A stretch of 37,885 nt of DNA from positions 1 through 37,885 of the forward strand of contig JAAHGF010000047.1 in NCBI GenBank assembly GCA_010672585.1, given 5' to 3'. The DNA is from Okeania sp. SIO1I7 (GTDB lineage Bacteria > Cyanobacteriota > Cyanobacteriia > Cyanobacteriales > Microcoleaceae). Within the stretch, counting starts at the first letter, position 1, and every line of letters starts with the position of its first letter. The translations under genes were made by a program, and so were the position numbers. A model generated the notes under the pieces. It was given only the letters and a program-made list of their open reading frames with translations. It was not told the DNA's origin and did no database searches. Shown one piece after another: positions 9,143 through 17,977 of this stretch.

Positions 9143-9826
9143 ATCTGGTATGCTAATAAATTGGGCACATGAAATCAGATAATGGGTACAACAAACACAA
9201 CAAAAATTTGATGCTCACGGAATTCCGGAGCAGTTTATGGACTAGCTTGCTATTTAGCTAGCAAGCACTTATTAACAGAGAGAGTTTTATGTTTCCGTTG
9301 TAGCTCGATACCCCTAGTCTGAGTCTCATTATTATTTAGTGATAGCACAGAGACCACCATCAAAGTCTATGAATATAGAAAAATAATGTAAAAATTTGTT
9401 AATAAATATTTCAAGAGAAATTAAAGCAAATTTATTTTATAAAATCTGAAACGCTTACGGGATAATGATTTTAAGTTATACTGCTCCTCGTTATAGCTTT
9501 GCTTTATACCCTGTACTGCATAATTTACGAAACTCATCACTAATACTATATAGAGTTTTATTTTTCCGTTGTAGCTCGATCCCCTACTACCAAGTTGTCG
9601 TCTTCATTTTCAGATGCAACTTGTTATCAAGTTTGAGGGTCGGGCTATTTTCATAGGTGTTTGCTTTTGGTTTCTCTTATTATTACAAGTCGCGCAATTA
9701 CAAGGAATTAATTTATTATATTCGAGACGATTATTGTCAGTAAAATAAAATTTTGAGAGGTTGATTTTATAGTAGTTTCATCAGCTAATATCTAATCTTT
9801 TGTAAAACTTATTGAATACTTAAATT
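9143..9826. other. Gene-free region with hairpin and duplicated 36-nt motif
   Basis: No convincing gene. A perfect 8-bp stem GCTTGCTA / TAGCAAGC occurs at 9245-9266. A motif containing GTTGTAGCTCGAT occurs twice, at 9281-9316 and 9552-9586, identical apart from one substitution and one indel. The 63-codon frame at 9465-9656 spans the second copy and has no protein-like features, so I do not call it. Confidence 0.6.
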
Positions 9827-9913
9827 ATGATTACTAACAGAGGAATTAAAACTTTAGAAATTTATCAATGCTTAGGTGTTTCTGAAGTTTTGAAAAAAGA
9901 ATGCTTTACTTAG
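9827..9913 (+). pseudogene. 28-codon open frame cut by a repeat end (possible gene remnant)
   Basis: An ATG frame of 28 codons (starting MITNRGIKTLEIYQCLG) stops exactly where an AGGGCTTGCTGATTAAC repeat end begins (9912). The helical, protein-like composition suggests the start of a gene truncated by element insertion, but it is too short to identify. Confidence 0.25.
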
Positions 9914-9941
9914 GGCTTGCTGATTAACTCTCAAAGTATTG
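9912..9941. mobile_element. Solo end of the AGGGTYTGCTGA MITE family
   Basis: AGGGCTTGCTGATTAA followed by CTCTCAAAGTATTGA closely resembles the end of the element at 29252 (AGGGTTTGCTGATTAA then ATCTAAAAGCATTGA). No partner end is found nearby, so this is a remnant. Confidence 0.5.
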
Positions 9942-9942
9942 A

Positions 9943-10213
9943 ACAACTAAGACGTTGTAGTTTTCAGTGCCTGATACAAATATTGATTTTCCATAACCAT
10001 CAGAACTTTCTTACTTCAACCCAACCTACAAAAAATTCTGATAGATAACCACCCTATCCTTGAGCTAGAAATTTTCTCAGTATTTCAGTAGTGTGCCAGA
10101 ATACCATTTTAGTAAAAGTCATATAATAGTTATATAGATTGAAAAACTAAGACGTTGTAGTTTTCAGTGGCTGATTTATCACCACCACAAAAACTAAGAC
10201 GTTGTAGTTTTCA
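9943..10213. repeat. Three copies of a 24-nt near-palindromic repeat
   Basis: AACTAAGACGTTGTAGTTTT plus a TC(A) tail occurs at about 9945-9967, 10143-10166 and 10190-10213. The core is almost a perfect palindrome (AAAACTA ... TAGTTTT). Copies 1 and 2 also share the following GTGCCTGAT/GTGGCTGAT. Copies 2 and 3 are 47 bp apart with a 23-nt spacer, and copy 1 is about 200 bp away. The number and spacing do not make a CRISPR array, and there are no cas genes in the window. Confidence 0.7.
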
Positions 10214-10244
10214 TCGCTTCATTTTCACACACCTCAAATTCTGG

Positions 10245-11074
10245 TGCTTCACACACAGGAGATGACTATTGCCATATTCGCAAGACCAAAGGGGAAGTAG
10301 ATATTTTCCCTACTACGCACTCTCAAATTATGCGCTTCACAAAATGAAATAGCTATTGCCACATCCGCAAGACCAGAGGAGAAGTAGATATTTCCCTACT
10401 ATAGACTCTCAAATTATGCGCTTCACAAAATGAAATAGCTATTGCCACATCCGCAAGACCAGAGGAGAAGTAGATATTTCCCTACTATAGACTCTCAAAT
10501 TATGCGCTTCACAAAATGAAATAGCTATTGCCACATCCGCAAGACCAGAGGAGAAGTAGATATTTCCCTACTATAGACTCTCAAATTATGCGCTTCACAA
10601 AATGAAATAGCTATTGCCACATCCGCAAGACCAGAGGGGAAGTAGATATTTCCCTACTACGCACTCTCAAATTATGCGCTTCACAAAATGAATCTACTAT
10701 TGCCATATTCGCAAGACCAGAGGGGAAGTAGATATTTCCCTACTACGCACTCTCAAATTATGCGCTTCACAAAATGAAACTACTATTGCCATATCCGCAA
10801 TAAAAAGGAGAAGTTAGATATTTCCCTACTACAGACTCTCAAATTATGCGCTTCACAAAATGAAACTACTATTGCCATATCCGCAATAAAAAGGAGAAGT
10901 TAGATATTTCCCTACTACAGACTCTCAAATTATGCGCTTCACAAAATGAAACTACTATTGCCATATCCGCAATAAAAAGGAGAAGTTAGATATTTCCCTA
11001 CTACAGACTCTCAAATTATGCGCTTCACAAAATGAAACTACTATTGCCATATTCGCAATAAAAAGGAGAAGTAG
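10245..11074. repeat. 86-bp tandem array, about 9.7 units
   Basis: Units start at 10245, 10331, 10417, 10503, 10589, 10675, 10761, 10847, 10933 and 11019, an exact 86-bp period. Units 2-4 appear identical, as do 7-9. Units 5-6 are a third subtype, unit 1 is degenerate, and the last is cut after about 56 bp. Each unit contains short inverted repeats (TTCA...TGAA, ATTGC or TTGC...GCAA, AGTAG...CTACT). Since 86 is not a multiple of 3 and stops occur in all frames, the array does not encode a repeat protein. It lies between the 24-nt palindromic repeats and a DUF6653-like gene. Confidence 0.93.
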
Positions 11075-11334
11075 GTATAGCAGTCGCCTTCAAGATTCAG
11101 CACTTTGTACAAACCTTGCATACAACATCCCTACCTCCCAACCAAAGATATGTAGCAAAACTTTTGATATAAAATCTCAAAATATTGCTTAATTTATTTT
11201 TTCAAACTGCCAGAAAAGAAACTGCCAAAATCATCAGTTACTTACCAAAACCACTTTTGATAACCATACTACCAGCTTTAATATTAGCTGTTACAATTTC
11301 AACTTATAACTTCCTTCAACACAAAAAAAATATT

Positions 11335-11841
11335 ATGACAACCGAACAAAAAATCGCTAACTTATTTCAAATGAAAGACGAAGTTTGGGCACGTCATGCT
11401 AATCCCTGGAGTGTCTTAACTCGGTTCCCTATATTACCTTTAATTATTATTTCTATTTGGAGTCGAACTTGGATTAATTGGTGGTGTCTAATTCCCATTA
11501 TGATTGCCATTATCTGGACTTGGATAAATCCCCGAATTTTCCCAAAACCAACCTCAACAAATAATTGGTTCTCAAAAGCAGTATTCGGAGAAAGAGTTTG
11601 GTTAAACCGTCAAAAAATAGAAATTCCCCAACATCATCAACCCGTAATTAATATTCTTAATTTAATTTCTTTTGTAGGTTTACCATTTTGTATTTGGGGA
11701 TTAATTCAGTTGAATATCTGGCCGACTTTATTAGGAATTACTCTGGTACTTTTAGGTAAAATGTGGTTTCTCGATCGCATGGTTTGGTTATACGAAGAAA
11801 TGAAAGATAATAATTATGAATATCAGAGTTGGTTGTATTAG
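11335..11841 (+). CDS. DUF6653-like integral membrane protein
   Basis: With the ATG at 11335 the product is 168 residues and begins MTTEQKIANLFQMKDEVWARHANPWSVLTR. The WxRHANPWSV motif, the NWxSKAVFGERVWLNR block and the C-terminal GKMWFLDRMVWLYEEM match what I know of the DUF6653 family. Four membrane segments are visible (about 30-45, 49-65, 105-125 and 128-146). Function is unknown. The frame is open upstream to a TTG at 11185, adding a hydrophobic stretch (ISYLPKPLLITILPALIL); this extension is not part of the family and may be a relic, so I chose the internal ATG. Confidence 0.7.
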   Translation: MTTEQKIANLFQMKDEVWARHANPWSVLTRFPILPLIIISIWSRTWINWWCLIPIMIAIIWTWINPRIFPKPTSTNNWFSKAVFGERVWLNRQKIEIPQHHQPVINILNLISFVGLPFCIWGLIQLNIWPTLLGITLVLLGKMWFLDRMVWLYEEMKDNNYEYQSWLY

Positions 11842-12338
11842 TTAATAAACCTAAAATTATATGCAGATAAATCTAGATTAAAGTTAGCGATACTGCTAAT
11901 TTAACCCTCAGTAAATACAAACTCCTGATAATTTTAAATCAGCTTTATCTTGGTCTTAAACTATTATTTATCAAAGCTTTTTTTCTATTTATTCTTTAAG
12001 TAGTAAAGTAATATTAATTAGACATCTCCTCCAAAAGAAGAAGTAGGGATTATGCATTAGGGATGCATGGAAGGTTCGTAGGGAGTATACAGTAAAGAAT
12101 TAATTATTTTTGTACGATATTAATTTTATTTTTTATTATTGGAGATGTATATTGTATATTTGATAGTCAGCTTAAATAGGTAGGAAAAAATACAGCATAT
12201 TCGGTCGTATATAAAGTACAGATCTTAACAATTAAATGTTTTCAATGCAGGCATATTGCCCGCTATGGGTGTACCTAAAACTTGGTAGAATATGGTGTAT
12301 TTTTAGATTGATATATTGTACACAAAAGTATATTTTTT
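11842..12338. other. Gene-free AT-rich stretch
   Basis: Nothing coding is seen. It contains a short palindromic ATGCATTAGGGATGCAT (12053-12069) and long A/T-rich blocks. No promoter for radC can be placed in it with confidence. Confidence 0.5.
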
Positions 12339-12458
12339 GGGTGCATCTCATATTTGCAAAAATACTTTTTTCCTATATATTCCCTGTTACCTGTTCCCTG
12401 TTGCCTGTTGCCTAAAAGCAATAAATTTTTGGCTTTATTCACGCATTGAGATGCACCC
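12339..12458. mobile_element. 120-bp MITE with GGGTGCATCTCA ends and 8-bp duplication
   Basis: Perfect 12-bp inverted ends GGGTGCATCTCA (12339-12350) and TGAGATGCACCC (12447-12458) are flanked by a perfect 8-bp direct repeat TATTTTTT (12331-12338 and 12459-12466). The interior is a GTTCCCT/GTTGCCT heptamer repeat (about 12375-12413). It has no frame and is non-autonomous. The 8-bp duplication limits the family of the mobilising transposase, but I cannot name it. Confidence 0.85.
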
Positions 12459-12789
12459 TATTTTTTATGCCCTACTCCCTACTCACTACTGACAAATATT
12501 AAATTAATTTTGCACAGGTACTAATAGTTTCCTTGTCATCTCCTGAAATAACTCAGGGATAATCTGGAAGTAAAAATTATAGATATCCAAAATAATACGG
12601 AGTTATATGAAGTTTTTGTTTTGTGTCTAGTTTCTTGGAGTCACTTATGTTATGTTTAGAAATTATCGACCTTAGTTTTTTCATAGTACATAAATGAGTA
12701 GTTGATAACCCGGAGTAATTCGGAATATTTAGAGTAATTTGATTTAGTTATGCTTCAATTTTACTCCAAATTACTGATCGTATAGTTCC

Positions 12790-12852
12790 TCTGTCAAGAG
12801 GCTAACTAATAACTAAAAACTAATAACTAAAAACTGATAACTGATAACTGAA
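12790..12852. repeat. AACTAAT/AACTGAT heptamer repeat abutting radC start
   Basis: A run of TAACTAA and AACTGAT heptamers reaches to within a few bases of the ATG at 12853. It occupies the place where a ribosome-binding site would be expected, and none is seen. Confidence 0.7.
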
Positions 12853-13584
12853 ATGACCTACAGTCTCAGAATTGCAGATTTACCTAGCAATGAACGACCA
12901 CGAGAAAGATTAATTGCCTCTGGTCCGAAAAGTCTTTCCACTGCAGAATTAATTGCTATTCTCTTAGGTACAGGTCAAGGAAAAGGGAAACTTTCTGCTG
13001 TAGGTCTCGGACAATATATACTCAATCAATTAAGTCAACATCAACGCGACCCCCTCTCAATTCTCCGTAATATTACAGTTCAAGAATTAACTCAAATTCA
13101 TGGTATTGGTACAGCAAAAGCAACAACTATTTTGGCTGCCATTGAATTAGGAAAAAGAGTATTTCAATCTCGCCCTCCAGAATTAGCTCTTATTGAAAGT
13201 CCCCAAGCTGCCGCAGATGCTTTAAGTCAAGATTTAATGTGGCAAACCCAAGAAAAATTTGCCGTTTTACTCTTAGATGTAAATAACCGCTTACTCGGAA
13301 CTCAAGTAATTACCATCGGTACCGCAACAGAAACATTAGCTCATCCCCGTGAAATTTTTCGAGAAGTGATTCGCCAAGGTGCAACCAGAGTTATTATTTC
13401 TCACAATCATCCTTCTGGAAATGTGGAACCAAGTCCCGAAGATATCAACTTAACCAGGCAACTCTTAGCAGGAGCGCAATTTTTAGCCATTCCCCTACTC
13501 GACCATATCATTATGGGTAATGGAGAACATTCCAGTCTGCGTCAGGCAACTAATTTGTGGGAAGAATATCCTCAAGGAGATTGA
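12853..13584 (+). CDS. radC: RadC-family JAMM/MPN-domain protein
   Basis: A 243-residue protein of the RadC (UPF0758) family. The N-terminal [30 protein letters not shown] segment and a helix-hairpin-helix ([22 protein letters not shown], about 76-97) precede a metal-binding MPN/JAMM fold with SHNHPSGN...SPED (His184, His186, Asp197). The original DNA-repair assignment of RadC has been questioned, and the biochemical role is unsettled. It is a single gene; the following 94-kb-free gap holds only repeats and MITEs. The start is supported by family alignment rather than by any Shine-Dalgarno. Confidence 0.93.
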   Translation: MTYSLRIADLPSNERPRERLIASGPKSLSTAELIAILLGTGQGKGKLSAVGLGQYILNQLSQHQRDPLSILRNITVQELTQIHGIGTAKATTILAAIELGKRVFQSRPPELALIESPQAAADALSQDLMWQTQEKFAVLLLDVNNRLLGTQVITIGTATETLAHPREIFREVIRQGATRVIISHNHPSGNVEPSPEDINLTRQLLAGAQFLAIPLLDHIIMGNGEHSSLRQATNLWEEYPQGD

Positions 13585-13587
13585 TAT

Positions 13588-13627
13588 GAGAGAATTCAGA
13601 ATTTAGAATTTAGAATTTAGAATTCAG
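13588..13627. repeat. GAATTTA heptamer repeat
   Basis: GAATTCAGAATTTAGAATTTAG-type units directly follow the radC stop codon. Confidence 0.75.
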
Positions 13628-13636
13628 GAGAAAATA

Positions 13637-13725
13637 TAGTCATTCCAGTTAAGATTAAGACAAGGGTTTCTTGCCTTGAAAGAGTTTCAGCTGAAAAAGT
13701 TTTCCAGTCTTATTCAGAATGACTA
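13637..13725. mobile_element. 89-bp MITE with TAGTCATTC ends and TA duplication
   Basis: Ends TAGTCATTC...AAGA and TCTT...GAATGACTA form inverted repeats of about 19 bp with four or five mismatches, flanked by TA (13635-13636 and 13726-13727). The TA duplication is typical of IS630/Tc1-mariner mobilisation. Size and ends are reminiscent of known cyanobacterial Tc1/mariner-type MITEs, but I cannot confirm identity. Confidence 0.7.
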
Positions 13726-13780
13726 TAGTAGTGGTCATAATTGAGTATTGATGCTGAATATTTCCCTGAGAATTTGACTA

Positions 13781-13912
13781 TTGGGACTTACACAAAATAA
13801 AGGCAGAAAATACGCTCAAATATAGATAGGCAGAGGCTTTTACGTCAAAAAGTCATAAATCCTGAATTAGCAAGGGTTTTAGCCATTTTTAAGGCTTTGA
13901 CGTAATTCCCAA
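13781..13912. mobile_element. Decayed MITE, GGGACTTAC family
   Basis: TTGGGACTTACACAAAA (13781-13797) and the inverted TTTGACGTAATTCCCAA (13896-13912) match at most positions. The length of 132 bp and the GGGACTTAC core are close to the intact 130-bp element at 4173-4302. No flanking duplication is recognisable, so it is probably an old copy. Confidence 0.5.
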
Positions 13913-13971
13913 CTCTAGACTGACTTTGACGCATTTTTCCTACCAAAAAATGTCTAAGTAGCACTATAAAA

Positions 13972-14095
13972 GTCTTCTTCCTTCTTCCTTCCCTCCTAGA
14001 TAGCTAAACATCTTCTTCCTTCTTCCTTCTTCCTTCTTCCTTCTTCCTTCTTCCTTCTTCTTCCTTCTTCCTTCTTCCTTCTTCCTTCTTCCTTC
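13972..14095. repeat. (TTCTTCC)n heptamer microsatellite
   Basis: About fifteen TTCTTCC units, interrupted once around 13990-14008, run into the last codons of the minus-strand HD phosphohydrolase gene. The repeat probably transcribes as a purine-rich (GGAAGAA)n 3' tail of that gene. Confidence 0.9.
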
Positions 14096-16628
14096 AATTA
14101 GAACTAACAACTGACTTTACAGTTTTTACTTGGTTTGGATTCATTGCCGCTTTCGGATAAGCAATACGTTTATGATTATACTGTTCCCAAACTTGTACAA
14201 AAATTTCAGCAATAGTTGACATTTCTGCCCTCGTCAAACCAGAATCAACCAACTGATTATCCTGCCACCTTGCCCGCATAATTTTCTTCACCATCTGTAA
14301 AGCATCTTTATGAGTCGCATCTTTAAGCGACCGCAAAGCTGCCTCACAAGAATCTGCTAACATCACAATAGCAGTTTCTCGTGATTGTGGAATTGGTCCT
14401 GCATAGCGAAACATATCTTCCTTAACTACCCTTGCTCCCTTTTCAGCTCTTTGTTTAGCTTGATAATAAAAATAAGCAATTAACATTGTACCCTGATGCT
14501 CTGGAATAAACGCCCTAATAGCCTTTGGTAATCGGTGCCTACGAGCCATTACCAATCCTTCAGTAACGTGCTTTCTGATAATTTCCACACTCACCCATGG
14601 GTCCTTAATTTCATCATGTTTGTTCGGTCCACCCATTTGATTTTCAATAAATCCCAATGGATCGTGCATTTTACCAATATCGTGATACAAAGTACCAGTT
14701 CTCACCAATTCTACATTACAACCAATTGCTCGTGCTCCTGCTTCTGCCAAAGAAGCCACAAACAGAGTATGCTGAAAAGTACCAGGTGCCTCCGATGCCA
14801 AACGCTTCAACAGAGGGCGGTTAGGATTAGCCAATTCAGACAAACGAATCGGAGTAATCAAATCAAACAAATGCTCCAAATATGGACTCAAACCCAAAGC
14901 AACAATACTCCAAACCAAACCTGCTACTGCTTGCAAACCCACCGGACCTATGATTGCATACCACAATAATCCTGGTGTGGCACGAACAATCAAATTTGTC
15001 AACAAATAAACAGTACCTTGAGTTAATCCTATTCCTACACCTAACAATGCTTGTTCTTCACGCGATCGCATTTTTTCAGCTATTAAACTGCCAACAATAC
15101 CACCAGCAGCACTAGCAAACCAATCTATTTTATCAACATCCATGCCAATAGGCAGTATCACAGAAATTAATCCCACCACTGTTACTCCCATAGTTGAACC
15201 ATAGAAAGTTCCTACCAATAATCCAATAGCTGGTAAACTGCTCCATGGTACTCTCAAGGTAATCAGCAATGGTACGCTCAAACTCAAAAGCAACAAAAGT
15301 ATATTATCTCTACGCCTGAAACAAGGTTTAAATTGCCTTTCTACTATAACTACTATACCTACAGCTCCACTAACAATACCTACAAAAACCACCAAACCAC
15401 CCCAATTAACTGTACGGCGACTTAAGCCAAAATGATCTAGTAACACAAATGCCTTACGGCTAATATTTCTCCCCCTGTGAACAATGACTTCATCCTTTCG
15501 GACTTTATATGTTACTGTTTCAATATCTTGTGCTGCCAGTTCCACTGATTGTTTAGTGCCTTCTGGATCTAGAGATAAATTAGCCTCCAAAGCAGCCTTC
15601 AAAACATTAATTGCTAAATCTTCCGCCACCACAGGAACTACACCAGTTACTTGTACCTTTAGTGCTTTAACCCATTCCTGCTTAGGTAAATTTGGCGATA
15701 TTCCTTGAGCCAGCATTCGATCTTTTACAGTTTTAATACCTATTTGAGTTTTTTCCCAGGCAGTGTCAGACAGTTCTAGTAAAATAGAATCATATACCTC
15801 ATAACCTTCAATTTCTTGTTGTTTAGTCAGAGCTTCTGTTGCCTCCTCGTAAACATCACGAGCTTGTGAAATCTCGTACAAAATTCTGTCATAGTTTTGG
15901 AATAAACTTCTTTTGCGATAAGCTAATAATTCTGAAATTGCTTGTCGATCTTTACTACTAATAACTATAGAATTTTGATTTTGACTATTTTCTTGATAGT
16001 CTGCTAGGATTAATGGCTTACTTAATAATTTATTATTGTCTATCAAATTATTATTGTTACTGACAAATTCTATTGAGTCTATTGACTCTTTCGTTAATTT
16101 AGTTAATATAGAATCAGCAGTTATTCCTGGTTGAGGTCCAGGAGGTCTTTCTCTTAACTCTTCCTCTACTATTTGTTGAATAGCCACCCATTTTTCTTGA
16201 GAAATTTGTCGCAGGTGTCGTTGAGTAGCTGTTGATAATATACCTGTATTCACAAATGGGAAATTAACAACTATCTCTCTAACTTGATTACCCAGTACCA
16301 GTATTTCAGCTAACTCTTTGTTAACTTTTTGATTAACTGACTCATTAATCATCAAAACTGTGATATCACCAAGTCTAGCTGATTTGCGCTGCTCTTCAGT
16401 AACTTTATTGTCAGGAACTATAGCACCTTCCGGAGCCAGGATAGTCTGAGGAGCAACAGTTCCCTCATCTAACTTTGGCTGACTGTAGTAACGTTGACCC
16501 ATAGTAGCTGTTAGAGATGCTATTGCCAGCACCACTAAAATTGGTGAAGTTGCCAGAGTAGACCAACTCGATAATTGTTGTTTTTTCTGGGGCTTCAATA
16601 ATTTCCCAATTAAATGTGTCAGATGCAT
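14094..16628 (-). CDS. pgpH: 7TM-HD family phosphohydrolase (PgpH-type)
   Basis: An 844-residue membrane protein with the PgpH architecture. It has an N-terminal anchor (about 25-43), a large extracytoplasmic 7TMR-HDED domain (about 55-400) with a coiled-coil-like helical middle, seven membrane helices (about 410-590) and a C-terminal cytoplasmic HD domain. HD-domain ligands are visible: the His of GTFQHTL, His649-Asp650 in LYHDIGKM, the His of RKHVTEG and the His of IPEHQGT. In Listeria, PgpH hydrolyses cyclic di-AMP; the same reaction is the best inference here. The start gives MHLTHLIGKLL. It lies 29 bp after the ADP-ribosylglycohydrolase-like gene, in the same direction, so the two are probably co-transcribed. 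Confidence 0.92.
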   Translation of the reverse strand: MHLTHLIGKLLKPQKKQQLSSWSTLATSPILVVLAIASLTATMGQRYYSQPKLDEGTVAPQTILAPEGAIVPDNKVTEEQRKSARLGDITVLMINESVNQKVNKELAEILVLGNQVREIVVNFPFVNTGILSTATQRHLRQISQEKWVAIQQIVEEELRERPPGPQPGITADSILTKLTKESIDSIEFVSNNNNLIDNNKLLSKPLILADYQENSQNQNSIVISSKDRQAISELLAYRKRSLFQNYDRILYEISQARDVYEEATEALTKQQEIEGYEVYDSILLELSDTAWEKTQIGIKTVKDRMLAQGISPNLPKQEWVKALKVQVTGVVPVVAEDLAINVLKAALEANLSLDPEGTKQSVELAAQDIETVTYKVRKDEVIVHRGRNISRKAFVLLDHFGLSRRTVNWGGLVVFVGIVSGAVGIVVIVERQFKPCFRRRDNILLLLLSLSVPLLITLRVPWSSLPAIGLLVGTFYGSTMGVTVVGLISVILPIGMDVDKIDWFASAAGGIVGSLIAEKMRSREEQALLGVGIGLTQGTVYLLTNLIVRATPGLLWYAIIGPVGLQAVAGLVWSIVALGLSPYLEHLFDLITPIRLSELANPNRPLLKRLASEAPGTFQHTLFVASLAEAGARAIGCNVELVRTGTLYHDIGKMHDPLGFIENQMGGPNKHDEIKDPWVSVEIIRKHVTEGLVMARRHRLPKAIRAFIPEHQGTMLIAYFYYQAKQRAEKGARVVKEDMFRYAGPIPQSRETAIVMLADSCEAALRSLKDATHKDALQMVKKIMRARWQDNQLVDSGLTRAEMSTIAEIFVQVWEQYNHKRIAYPKAAMNPNQVKTVKSVVSSN

Positions 16629-16658
16629 ATTTCTTGATGTCTAGACATCATAGAGTTT

Positions 16659-17801
16659 TCAATATCCACTAGCTTTGCGTGGGCGAGGACGAATTACATT
16701 GCTGGCAGCAACTGCTGGCACTATATTTTGTGTCATATTGTTTGGGTCATAAACTCCACACCAAACGGCCCAAAGTTTTTTGGCCAACTTCATAATTTCT
16801 GCTTCATTTATTCCCAAAAGTTCTCCTCCCATTTTTTGTCGCCATTCTACAGGAATTCCAGCAGTACTGTTATAAGCTCCTGATAAAGTACCTACTATAC
16901 TACAGATTTGAGTTGCCCATTTTGTTCTTGCAGCTCGTAATATTGCTAAATTCATATCTTCTGGGGTACTGAGGAAACAGTATAAGGCTAAACAGATAGG
17001 TATGAAAAAAGTACAAGAGATTGAGTTTTCTTGTTGTTCAGAAAATATTTGCTGTCTGGAAAAAGATTTAACATTTTTTGATAACTGAGTTATTGCAGTA
17101 TCTAAATTTGCTCCCTGATCGATCAATTGTTCTACTTGTCTTAGTTGCCTTACTAATGGTTCTTTTTCTCCAATATAGTCGATAATTTTGGCTATTATAG
17201 TTTGGGTATCTAGTTGTTCTGTCAAAGCTTGGGCTATAAGATATCCAATTACTAAGTTACTTGGATTGATATCTGAGTAATTTTGCCAAACTTTTCCCCA
17301 TTGCTGTAATTTTTTTTCCAGTTTCAATTTATCTTCGTGGTATAGCAAGGTTACTGGCAAACTGGCTATAACTGCATTACTAGCTGTGGGATAAAATACA
17401 TCGTCTTTATCCGTGTAGTGAAGACCGGGCAATTTACGATCGAATATCTCTGGAAATTTTTCTGCTTTTTTTTGAAAATATTTTACCTGACTTGTTTTGC
17501 TGCTTTGGTCTTTTTTATTAGCCCAGTTATCTTGCCATTCCCCATAAACTTTCTGCCAATCTTCTTGATTAAATTCCTGATTTATAATTAAGCTATTTGC
17601 ACAATTAGCTGTAATTTCTCCCCATTTTTGCAAATTTTGTTTATCTAAATATAACGCGTAAAATTTATGTTTATTTATCAATATTTTATAATTTTTTCGT
17701 TCTTTCTCTGTTTGTTGATACTCAAAGTAATAACCTAAATGATTACCTAAAACTGCTCCTAATAAAGTACCTTGGAATTTTGTTAATAGAGAATGCTGCA
17801 T
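16659..17801 (-). CDS. Degenerate ADP-ribosylglycohydrolase-like protein
   Basis: A 380-residue all-helical protein related to the DraG/ADP-ribosylglycohydrolase fold. The N-terminal FQGTLLGAVLGNHLGYYFE aligns with the family GALLGxAxGDALG motif, and ILRAARTKWATQICSIVGTLSGAYNSTAGIPVEWRQ aligns with the family G-G-D-T-D-T...GAxxGAYxGxxxIPxxW region. The acidic Mg-binding residues are missing at both places (GNHLG in place of GDALG, RTKWA in place of GGDTD). Enzyme activity is therefore doubtful; a binding or structural role is possible. It is the first gene of a likely two-gene unit with pgpH. Related divergent forms may be normal in cyanobacteria. Confidence 0.7.
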   Translation of the reverse strand: MQHSLLTKFQGTLLGAVLGNHLGYYFEYQQTEKERKNYKILINKHKFYALYLDKQNLQKWGEITANCANSLIINQEFNQEDWQKVYGEWQDNWANKKDQSSKTSQVKYFQKKAEKFPEIFDRKLPGLHYTDKDDVFYPTASNAVIASLPVTLLYHEDKLKLEKKLQQWGKVWQNYSDINPSNLVIGYLIAQALTEQLDTQTIIAKIIDYIGEKEPLVRQLRQVEQLIDQGANLDTAITQLSKNVKSFSRQQIFSEQQENSISCTFFIPICLALYCFLSTPEDMNLAILRAARTKWATQICSIVGTLSGAYNSTAGIPVEWRQKMGGELLGINEAEIMKLAKKLWAVWCGVYDPNNMTQNIVPAVAASNVIRPRPRKASGY

Positions 17802-17883
17802 TATTTATTCATTTCTTCTATAAATTTATTTTTCTTATACAGGTTAATGAACAGTAGAGGTAAATTTAATCAAGCTAGACTTA

Positions 17884-17977
17884 CAGTAATTTTGGAGTTT
17901 ATAAGGTACAAAGTTTTACGAGTTTAGGGAATAGAGATTAGTATTAAACTGTACCTCACGCTTCCTCAAAAGTGCTG
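17884..17977. mobile_element. 94-bp MITE, YAGYAATT...GTGAGGTACA family, TA duplication
   Basis: The left end CAGTAATTTTGG...AAGGTACA and the right end TGTACCTCACGCTTCC...GTGCTG are imperfect inverted repeats flanked by TA (17882-17883, 17978-17979). The inner GTGAGGTACA motif and the layout are shared with the better-preserved element at 31515-31619. Confidence 0.65.

Noticed and set aside
9465-9656. 63-codon frame as a gene
   Set aside because: It covers one copy of a duplicated non-coding motif, has a composition unlike neighbouring proteins, no ribosome-binding site and no recognisable domain.
9943-10213. Possible small CRISPR array
   Set aside because: Only three repeats, spacings of about 200 and 47 bp, a 23-nt spacer, and no cas gene or leader; better described as dispersed palindromic repeats.
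10245-11074. Plasmid-type iterons or replication origin
   Set aside because: No DnaA boxes, no rep gene, and an 86-bp unit is far longer than usual iterons.
11185-11334. N-terminal extension of the DUF6653-like protein from a TTG codon
   Set aside because: The extension is not part of the family pattern, has no ribosome-binding site, and the ATG at 11335 gives the expected length.
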